A stretch of DNA of 45,843 nt from an uncultured Actinomycetes bacterium (GTDB taxonomy: Bacteria > Actinomycetota > Actinomycetes > S36-B12 > UBA5976), in assembly GCA_903951185.1 (NCBI GenBank), contig CAJBBC010000101.1:1-45843 (forward strand). The letters are read 5' to 3'. Made by a program: the position numbers and the translations under genes. Below the pieces are notes generated by a model. It was not told the DNA's origin. It saw only the letters and a list, made by a program, of their open reading frames with translations, and did no database searches. Of the stretch, positions 24,065 through 31,461 are shown one piece after another (positions within the stretch are counted from its first letter, which is position 1; every line of letters begins with the position of its first letter).

Positions 24065-24274
24065 TCCGACTTTGCCTGAAGTTGGTACGCCAACTTCAAC
24101 GTAAGCAATTTTGTCGCCAGGCACCATCACAGTGCGACCTTTGTCGTCAGTAAGAGTAAGTAGTGAACCATCTTTAATCGCAGCTGCTACTTTTGTATTC
24201 ACATCAGTAGGGGAGTCATTGCTTTCGAGTGCTACTTCGCGAGCTGTATTTTGAACGCCGATTCGAATATCCAT
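24053..24274 (-). CDS. DUF3107 small conserved protein (TB9.4/Rv3208A family)
   Basis: A 73-residue protein beginning 'MDIRIGVQNTAREVALES' and ending 'VEVGVPTSGKVGF', matching the actinobacterial DUF3107/TB9.4 family. Predicted alpha-beta, soluble; function unknown. The ATG at 24274 follows AGGAG and is certain; an in-frame upstream ATG at 24367 would run through several inverted repeats. Neighbours match Rv3211-Rv3208A in mycobacteria. Confidence 0.85.
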   Translation of the reverse strand: MDIRIGVQNTAREVALESNDSPTDVNTKVAAAIKDGSLLTLTDDKGRTVMVPGDKIAYVEVGVPTSGKVGFAN

Positions 24275-24451
24275 GATGCTCCTAAAGGGACTAACTTTTG
24301 AGGTATAAGTACCTCTCCACCTTATTTGGCGCGCCAAATATGTGTTGGCCCGCTTCGCTACGGGCAAAATGTTCGGCTAGTGCACCATTTACAGGGTAAA
24401 CATTGCCCGAATCGTAAATCCCTTATTTATTAGGGTAAATTTGGGTTCATT
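24275..24451. promoter_or_regulatory. Divergent control region with three inverted repeats
   Basis: This 177-bp gap separates DUF3107 (minus) from the giant surface-protein gene (plus). It has GAGGTA/TACCTC at 24300-24315, a perfect 16-bp palindrome (ATTTGGCG and its mirror) at 24324-24339, and GCCCG/CGGGC at 24348-24365. AGGGTAAA occurs twice (24393-24400 and 24432-24439). TAAATT at 24436-24441 is a candidate -10 for the giant gene, 10 bases before GTG 24452. Confidence 0.55.
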
Positions 24452-27400
24452 GTGGTTCGGCAAAAACAAAAAATTATGGGCAGCACCTTGGTATCGGTGC
24501 GTTTTCTTATTGCAACAATTATCGCAATAGTTCCAACACTTACAGTTTTAAATCCAGCAAATGCGGCAGCTTCGGGCACTATGCCGAATTCAATGGTGGC
24601 TGACATCACAAACTTTAAACTGCTTTCCAGCACTGGCACTACTCCGAGTATTTCGAATTTTTCAGGTTCTGTTCGAGTTGTAGTTACAACCACAAATGGA
24701 ACATCTAAAATCACAACGACGACGGGGCTTACGGCCCCTACTGGCTATTCCTCAAGTGACTGGACTGCGGGAGCAGCCTCGCTTGGTTTTGAAGGTAATT
24801 TAACAAACGTAAATAATGCAATTGCGACAATTAGTTTTAAGGGAACGTCCGCAGCTTCAGCAGCAAGTGTTCAAGTAAGCGCAATATCTGCTGGGGCGGC
24901 TTACAATCCTGACAACGGACATTATTACGAGATTGTTAATAATGGCTCTGCAATCAACTGGGCAACCGCTAGAGCAAATGCTAAAGCTCGAACATTCAAC
25001 GGATTAACTGGATATCTGGCAACTATTACTTCACAAGCTGAACAAACCTTTCTTTACAGCAAAACTGTAACTACAGGATGGATTGGTGCATCCGACGGAT
25101 ACGACGTTTCAACTAACCAAATTTGGAAATGGGCAGATGGTCCCGAAGCCGGCCAAACTTTCTGGACCACCGCTTGCGGAACAGGTGCACAAGGGATTTG
25201 TTCCAGTACCGGAATGTATAACTTTTGGAACTCCGGTGAACCCAATGGGGTTAACGGTAGCGAAGATAATGGCGAATTTGGTTTCGGTAGCGGTGGTCAA
25301 TGGAATGATTGCCAAAATGGCTGTAACCGTACTCAGTACATTGTTGAGTATGGCGGTGCCGGCGGTACAGCAGCCGAGTCCTTTGAAGCAACTACATCAA
25401 TAACCGTCACCGCCGTTCCGGCAGCACCAACAATTAATTCATTAACTATAGACAATGCTGCAATCGGTGTTAATTTCACAGCCGGTTCTGCGAACAATTC
25501 TGAGATAACTAAATTTCAATATTCGACTAACAGCGGAACTAACTGGGCAGATTTATCTGGTTTAACTTCGCCTCAAGTTATTACGTCAACTAGCGCTGGA
25601 ACATCGCTCTCAAATGGGACGAGCTATACCGTGATCATTCGAGCCGTGAATGCGGTTGGTAACAGTTTGGCAAGCTCAGGCGTAAGTGGAACTCTTGGGA
25701 GTCCTACAAATAGCGACACTTGGTCGGGTGCAGCACAAGTCTGCCCTCGATTAAGTCTTTCCTCTTCGTGCACATTCACCGGAAATAACAGCAGTGGAAC
25801 ATCTCAGTCGCACTCAGGTTGGTCAGAAGGCTGGGGTGGGAAAACAGTTTGGTACAAGTTCTCTCCGCTAGAAAGTGGAACAGTTACTATTCGTGCAACA
25901 TCACCAAGCTTTGACAACACATTACATTTAACAAGCAGTTCTGATTCCCTCTTAACTTCTAACGACGACTCCTATGGATTAGACGCAAAAGTTGCCTATT
26001 CGGTAACAGCAGGGCAGACGTATTATTTCGCTCTTGGCTCCTATTCAAGCGGAGCGGGTAGCGCAACTCTTAGCGTTTCGATGTCAGTACCAACACCACC
26101 GTCTAGTCCAACGGCAAGTACTAGTGGAGTAAGTCGCACGGCGGTTGTTAGTTGGACTGCCTCAAATGCTTCGGCTGAAGGAACGACAAGCTATGAAATT
26201 GCTCCATTTGTTGGCGGGGTGCAAGTTACTCCAACCACTGGCATAACAAATTTGACGGTTTCAGGTACACCGCCACTGACTACCTCAACTGTTTCTGGCT
26301 TAACTAATGGCACTTCATACACGTTCAAAATTCGTTCAGTAAATGCAAATGGACCGAGTGCATGGTCCACTGAAACTTCTGCCATCACAATTTATGGGCC
26401 AGCGAGTGCGCCTTCGTCTTTAATTAAGGCACAAGATAATCAACAAGTAACGGTTTCTTTCACGGGTGTTTCGGGTTCTGGCCTAAATGGTGGAACTTTT
26501 GTCAGGTACGAATATCAAGTGGGATCAGGATCGTGGGTTGATATTGGATCAAGTTTAAGTTTTACAGCATCGGGTTTAACTAATGGAACTGCTTACACAT
26601 TCAACGTCAGAGCTATAACGCTGGTCGGCGCTTCAAACATTAACGGAACATCAGCATCTATTTCTGGCACGCCAAATATTTTGCCTGCAAACACAGTCAG
26701 TCCAACTATTTCAGGTACAGCGCAACATGGACAAACATTCTCTATTCCAAGCGAAGGAACATGGACCGGCGGAGGAATAAGTTACACATACCAATGGCAA
26801 CGAGCTAGTTCACCGTCCGGAACTTTCACGGACATATCTGGTGCCACATCAACAACCTATGTAACTGGAAATTCAGATCTAGGAAATTTTCTAAGAATTA
26901 AAATTATTGGAACAAATTCGACTGGAGCGGGCTATGGTTACTCCGGCGCTTCGGCAGAAATTTTAGACCAACCGGCAATTAACAGTTCCGCTCCATCGAT
27001 AACTGGTACAAAAACTGTCGGCTCAACACTCACAGCATTAGCAGGAACTTGGGCAGGTACAAGAAATGTCTACACTTATGAATGGTTTCGGTCTGAGGTA
27101 TCTGGAGGTGCTGCAACCCTAATTTCCGGTGCAAATTCTTCAACATATTTACTAGCAGTTGAGGATGCGGGAAAGTTCATACACGTTTTGGTAACGGCAA
27201 CAAATTCATCAGGTATTAATTCAGCGAATAGCTCTGAAACTACCGCTATCAGCAAAGCAAGCCAAACGCTCTCCAATTTTTCAAATCCCGGCACCACTGC
27301 GTATTCTTCAGGTTCTGCCGCTATTTCCGCAGAGAGCAACCGGGGATTAGTAATTGATTTTGGTTCAGCGACATCAGCAGTGTGTTTAGTTGGAAGTGAA

Positions 27401-30154
27401 TCTCTTGCTGGCAATACAACTTCAGCAACAGTCACGTTTCTTGCAGCTGGGACTTGTTCTATTACAACCTCACAGTCTGGAAGTGCTGGATATGACTCCG
27501 CCACACTCTCTAATCAAAGCTTCACAATTTCACTGTCGGCACCTTCGGTGCCTAGAAATGTTACGAGTTCAGTTTCAGGAACTTCAGCAACAATTTCATG
27601 GCTTGCACCAAGTAGCAATGGTGGATCGGCAATCTCTAAATACATTGCTTCGGCGCAGCGGGGCTCAGACACACCATTTACTTGCAACGTGACTAGCGGT
27701 TCGATGGATTCCTGCCTAATTACAGGGCTAACTGAAGGCGATCAGTATACGGTCACGGTCGTTGCCGAAAATACCTCTGTTGGTGCATCGAATAAACAAT
27801 CGTCTGCAAATAGCACTTCAGTGAAATTTGCAGTGCCAACAAAAGTTTCAACTCCAGGAACAATTCCTGCGCAAATCACAAAAGTTGCACCAGTTAAATT
27901 TGTTGGAAATATTTCCGATACCTCAAGGCAACTTTTAGCCAACTCTGGTGTTGTAACGCCACCGGCACAAGCGCCAGAAGTAAAAGTTTCAACGAATCTT
28001 TCAACAGCTTCGATTAGCAATGCGACTGCAGTAACTCTTGAAGAAACTGTTACTTCAGGGTCAGAAATCGTTTTAGAAGTTATTCCGCCATCAAATACAC
28101 CGATAGGGACAGTCTTTCGAGGTTACTTGGAGCTACTTGACGGCACACTTGTCGATCTTGGTAATTTCACATTGAGCGCAAATCAAATAACCCAAGGCGC
28201 CGGTCCCGATGGATTCACTATTGTTCCAATCGGCGATTACAAGGTCTACTTATATGTAGGTGACCGAGTTAACTCCAGCAGTTTTTCAAATTCCTCAGGT
28301 GCGTTTAATTCAAACTCGACAATGCAAGTGCAGAGCGCATTGTTTATGCCAAATGCAGTTACTAGATCTCCTGGCCAAGTAGAGGTCACATATGACTTAA
28401 CTGTGGCAGCAGGACCGAATGGTGTGCCTTCACTAACTAACCCAGTAACTTCAACCCCAACCCCAACCCCGACACCAACCCCGACACCAACACCTACGCC
28501 AACACCAACTCGAAGTACGGCTGCACCAACACCAACTCCAGAACCAACTACTGCGCCGGCTCCAGAGCCAAGTCCAGAAGCTTCAGTTCAAGCACAAGAG
28601 CAAGCCGAAGTAATTGATGATCGCGGTCTTGAAGTTGTCGATCCAATTGCTGATGCACCAGAAGAAGTTGCGCAAACAACAGTTACTGCCGTAACTCTGG
28701 TTGCTGCAGTAACTGCCGCGGCTAGCGCTGCAACAGCAGTTGCCGCAGCAGCAGGAGCAGCTGCAAGTGCTGGCGCGGCTGCTGCAGGCGGAGCAGCCGG
28801 TTCCTCTTCTGGTGGAAGTTCATCAGGTGGCGGTTCAGGTTCACGTTCATCAGGTGGCGGTTCATCATCTGGTGGATCAAGTTCATCTTCAAGTGGCGGA
28901 TCTGGTTCTGGTGGTTCTGGTGGTGAAGGTGGCGACGATGAAGGCGCAACTATTGAAGGTGTTGATTTTGAACTTGAAGGTTTCGAAGCTCAACACATTG
29001 CTTGGGGTGATGGCTTAAAAGTTTGGTCAATTCCAGTTGCAACTGCGTTGGATGCACCAAGTCATAATGCAACGATCAAAATTTCACCGATCACACCATT
29101 AGTTGCAAAATTAATTTCTGATGGCGCTTACTTAAAAGCAATGCTTGGCACCATCGCAATGAGCTTGCCAGTTCTTGGCATGGTGCTTGGGTTAATTGGC
29201 GTAATTCAATCTGGCGGTTTACTGCTGCCACCGGCCGGAGCAATCGTGTTAGCGATTGCAGTCATTGGTGTATTTGACGCATTGGCTGGCTTCTTAGCCA
29301 TGCTGGTATTCACAATTGGCATTACTGCAACAGCAGGTATTAGCACGGCTGCTGATGTGCGAATGATTCTTGGTTTGTTCATTATTGGTTTTGGTCCAGC
29401 ATTGCTTGCCGGCGCATTCCGCGGACTAAGACGTCCGGCTGCAAGCGCGCATCATGAATGGTGGGAGCGCGGTGTTGACTTAGCTGTTGCGCCATTCTTA
29501 GGTGGCTGGGCAACTAAGGGAATGGTTGAAGCATTACCTGCGCTAAGTGGTGTGCAATTACCGATTGCTGATTATGCAACCTCCATTGCTTGGGCAGTTG
29601 CGATCGCATTAATTGTTCGCGTTGTTTTAGAAGAAGTAGTTGCCAAGTTATTCCCAGGTCGCTTGAACTTTATTCACCCAACTGATCTGCCTAGCCCATC
29701 GAATTTGCAAAAAGTAATTGCCCTAACGATGCGGGCTGGAATTTTCTTCTTCGTTGCTGGAGCATTTATTGGCAACAGCTGGCATTTGTATGCAGGTACG
29801 TTCTTATTTATCGCGCCAAGTTACCTTGGACTATTACAAGATAGATTCCCGAACTATCCAAAGCTTTACCAACTTTTGCCAGCAGGCTTACCTGGCCTTG
29901 CTTTCACTTTGTTAGTGGCTTCAGCTTCACTTTCGGTAATGACCTCAATTTTTGGCGCAACTCCTGACTTAGCTAAAGTTGCGTTCGTCCTATTGCCGAT
30001 TCCATCGGTTATTTTAAGTGTGCTTGGCATGTTTGGTCGTGAGCCAGCCCAAGGTGATGTGCGCTGGTATCAACGTGAGAAACTCACCTGGCTTTACCGA
30101 ATCGGCGGCATTGGCATGCTGATTTACACCATGCAATTAACTGGCGTTATTTAA
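24452..30154 (+). CDS. Giant surface protein: C-type lectin, FN3/Ig-like repeats, Pro-Thr and Ser-Gly hinge, polytopic membrane domain
   Basis: A 1,900-residue protein. Residues 1-38 are a signal peptide ending in ANA. A C-type lectin-like domain (about 150-302) has 'WIGASDG', 'NFWNSGEPN' and 'WNDC'. Next come FN3-like (322-413), a PPC-like beta domain (417-548), two FN3-like (548-744), two Ig-like repeats (744-938; both with 'Y-x-Y-x-W' strands), a beta domain (938-1034), FN3-like (1034-1131) and a further beta region to 1335. A Pro-Thr repeat (1335-1376) and Ala- then Ser/Gly-rich low complexity (1414-1494) lead into a C-terminal region of about nine membrane helices (1560-1900). It is therefore secreted but held in the membrane, likely for glycan binding or adhesion. 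The start is GTG 24452 or ATG 24476. Domain boundaries are estimates. I do not recognise the C-terminal membrane family. Confidence 0.8.
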   Translation: MVRQKQKIMGSTLVSVRFLIATIIAIVPTLTVLNPANAAASGTMPNSMVADITNFKLLSSTGTTPSISNFSGSVRVVVTTTNGTSKITTTTGLTAPTGYSSSDWTAGAASLGFEGNLTNVNNAIATISFKGTSAASAASVQVSAISAGAAYNPDNGHYYEIVNNGSAINWATARANAKARTFNGLTGYLATITSQAEQTFLYSKTVTTGWIGASDGYDVSTNQIWKWADGPEAGQTFWTTACGTGAQGICSSTGMYNFWNSGEPNGVNGSEDNGEFGFGSGGQWNDCQNGCNRTQYIVEYGGAGGTAAESFEATTSITVTAVPAAPTINSLTIDNAAIGVNFTAGSANNSEITKFQYSTNSGTNWADLSGLTSPQVITSTSAGTSLSNGTSYTVIIRAVNAVGNSLASSGVSGTLGSPTNSDTWSGAAQVCPRLSLSSSCTFTGNNSSGTSQSHSGWSEGWGGKTVWYKFSPLESGTVTIRATSPSFDNTLHLTSSSDSLLTSNDDSYGLDAKVAYSVTAGQTYYFALGSYSSGAGSATLSVSMSVPTPPSSPTASTSGVSRTAVVSWTASNASAEGTTSYEIAPFVGGVQVTPTTGITNLTVSGTPPLTTSTVSGLTNGTSYTFKIRSVNANGPSAWSTETSAITIYGPASAPSSLIKAQDNQQVTVSFTGVSGSGLNGGTFVRYEYQVGSGSWVDIGSSLSFTASGLTNGTAYTFNVRAITLVGASNINGTSASISGTPNILPANTVSPTISGTAQHGQTFSIPSEGTWTGGGISYTYQWQRASSPSGTFTDISGATSTTYVTGNSDLGNFLRIKIIGTNSTGAGYGYSGASAEILDQPAINSSAPSITGTKTVGSTLTALAGTWAGTRNVYTYEWFRSEVSGGAATLISGANSSTYLLAVEDAGKFIHVLVTATNSSGINSANSSETTAISKASQTLSNFSNPGTTAYSSGSAAISAESNRGLVIDFGSATSAVCLVGSESLAGNTTSATVTFLAAGTCSITTSQSGSAGYDSATLSNQSFTISLSAPSVPRNVTSSVSGTSATISWLAPSSNGGSAISKYIASAQRGSDTPFTCNVTSGSMDSCLITGLTEGDQYTVTVVAENTSVGASNKQSSANSTSVKFAVPTKVSTPGTIPAQITKVAPVKFVGNISDTSRQLLANSGVVTPPAQAPEVKVSTNLSTASISNATAVTLEETVTSGSEIVLEVIPPSNTPIGTVFRGYLELLDGTLVDLGNFTLSANQITQGAGPDGFTIVPIGDYKVYLYVGDRVNSSSFSNSSGAFNSNSTMQVQSALFMPNAVTRSPGQVEVTYDLTVAAGPNGVPSLTNPVTSTPTPTPTPTPTPTPTPTPTRSTAAPTPTPEPTTAPAPEPSPEASVQAQEQAEVIDDRGLEVVDPIADAPEEVAQTTVTAVTLVAAVTAAASAATAVAAAAGAAASAGAAAAGGAAGSSSGGSSSGGGSGSRSSGGGSSSGGSSSSSSGGSGSGGSGGEGGDDEGATIEGVDFELEGFEAQHIAWGDGLKVWSIPVATALDAPSHNATIKISPITPLVAKLISDGAYLKAMLGTIAMSLPVLGMVLGLIGVIQSGGLLLPPAGAIVLAIAVIGVFDALAGFLAMLVFTIGITATAGISTAADVRMILGLFIIGFGPALLAGAFRGLRRPAASAHHEWWERGVDLAVAPFLGGWATKGMVEALPALSGVQLPIADYATSIAWAVAIALIVRVVLEEVVAKLFPGRLNFIHPTDLPSPSNLQKVIALTMRAGIFFFVAGAFIGNSWHLYAGTFLFIAPSYLGLLQDRFPNYPKLYQLLPAGLPGLAFTLLVASASLSVMTSIFGATPDLAKVAFVLLPIPSVILSVLGMFGREPAQGDVRWYQREKLTWLYRIGGIGMLIYTMQLTGVI
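28453..28932 (+). repeat. Low-complexity hinge: Pro-Thr codon repeats, then Ala and Ser-Gly runs
   Basis: Within the giant gene, CCAACC/CCGACA-type hexamer repeats at 28453-28515 encode (Pro-Thr)n. Ala-rich codons follow at 28690-28800, and Ser/Gly-rich GGTGGTTC-type repeats at 28800-28932. These are stalk or cell-wall-spanning sequences and sites of likely length variation. Confidence 0.85.
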
Positions 30155-30270
30155 GGTTATTTCCAAAACTCTTGCAAACAATTTGCGATAACTGTCCAGA
30201 TCGGATTCTGCGGGAACAAGTTTTGCCAAAACAGGGTTGGATAGTAGGTAACACTTAATGAGGAGTACCA

Positions 30271-31461
30271 ATGTCGTTGCCACCACTAGTTAGTGATGAT
30301 GCGCAATTAAGCGTTGATGAAGTTCGTCGGTATAGCCGGCACTTAATCATTCCTGATGTTGGTATGTCTGGGCAGAAACGCCTTAAGAATGCAAAAGTAC
30401 TTTGTGTAGGTGCAGGTGGCTTAGGTTCACCAGCACTTATGTATTTAGCGGCAGCTGGCGTTGGAACCTTAGGCATTGTTGAATACGACACAGTCGATGA
30501 ATCAAACTTGCAGCGCCAGATTATTCACGGCCAAAGTGACATCGGAAGATCTAAAGCGGAAAGCGCGCGTGACAGTGTTAAAGAAGTTAATCCTTATGTA
30601 CAAGTAAATATCCACGAACTTAGATTAGATAGCTCTAATGTGATGGATCTATTTGCTCAATACGACTTGATCGTTGATGGTACAGATAACTTTGCTACAC
30701 GTTATTTAGTTAATGACGCCTGTGTACTACTTGATAAGCCTTATGTATGGGGATCTATTTATCGCTTTGATGGACAAGCAAGCGTTTTTTGGTCTGAACA
30801 TGGGCCTTGCTACCGCTGTTTATATCCTGAACCACCACCGCCAGGTATGGTTCCATCTTGTGCTGAGGGTGGCGTGCTAGGGGTGCTTTGTGCATCGATT
30901 GGTTCTATTCAAGTAACTGAAGCAATCAAAGTAATTACCGGTATCGGCGATCCACTAGTTGGTTCATTAATTGTTTACGACGCACTTGAAATGTCTTACC
31001 GAAAAATTAAGGTTCGTAAAGATCCAAACTGCGCAGTGTGTGGAGAAAATCCAACTGTTACAGAATTAATTGACTACGAACTATTCTGTGGGTCAGTTTC
31101 GCCTGAAGCCGTTGATGCAATTGTTGATTCGACAATTAGCGTTAAGCAACTTGATGAAATGCTTAAAGCACGTGAGCGCGGTGAAAAAGATTTTGTACTT
31201 ATTGACGTACGTGAACCTAATGAATACGAGATAGTAAAAATCCCTGGCGCAGTGCTAATTCCAAAGAATGAATTTTTGATGGGTGACGCGCTAACTAAAA
31301 TGCCGATTGATAAGCAGATTGTGTTGCACTGTAAAGCCGGAACTAGATCAGCTGAAGTTTTAGCTGCAGTTAAAGGTGCTGGCTTTAAAGATGCCATTCA
31401 CGTTGGCGGCGGAGTGCTTGCTTGGGTTAACCAAATCGACCCAAGTCAACCGACTTACTAG
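30271..31461 (+). CDS. moeZ: MoeZ: ThiF-like adenylyltransferase fused to rhodanese
   Basis: A 396-residue two-domain enzyme. The ThiF/MoeB domain (about 1-275) has 'GAGGLGSPALMYLA' (nucleotide loop), 'DESNLQRQ' (catalytic Arg), 'DGTDNFATRY' and zinc-binding CxxC pairs in 'CYRC' and 'CAVC'. The rhodanese domain (about 285-396) has the active-site loop 'HCKAGTRS'. It activates the C-terminus of small sulfur carriers (MoaD, CysO, ThiS type) and moves sulfur onto them. AATGAGGAGTACC precedes ATG 30271. Its stop shares bases with the stop of the convergent membrane protein (CTAG at 31458-31461). This is the actinobacterial Rv3206c position. Confidence 0.92.
   Translation: MSLPPLVSDDAQLSVDEVRRYSRHLIIPDVGMSGQKRLKNAKVLCVGAGGLGSPALMYLAAAGVGTLGIVEYDTVDESNLQRQIIHGQSDIGRSKAESARDSVKEVNPYVQVNIHELRLDSSNVMDLFAQYDLIVDGTDNFATRYLVNDACVLLDKPYVWGSIYRFDGQASVFWSEHGPCYRCLYPEPPPPGMVPSCAEGGVLGVLCASIGSIQVTEAIKVITGIGDPLVGSLIVYDALEMSYRKIKVRKDPNCAVCGENPTVTELIDYELFCGSVSPEAVDAIVDSTISVKQLDEMLKARERGEKDFVLIDVREPNEYEIVKIPGAVLIPKNEFLMGDALTKMPIDKQIVLHCKAGTRSAEVLAAVKGAGFKDAIHVGGGVLAWVNQIDPSQPTY

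Noticed and set aside
24275..24367. N-terminal extension of DUF3107 from ATG 24367
   Set aside because: AGGAG immediately before ATG 24274 and family length support the short form; the extension crosses three inverted repeats.
28453..28515. CRISPR-like or mobile repeat
   Set aside because: The repeats are hexamers encoding Pro-Thr in frame inside the giant gene, without spacers.
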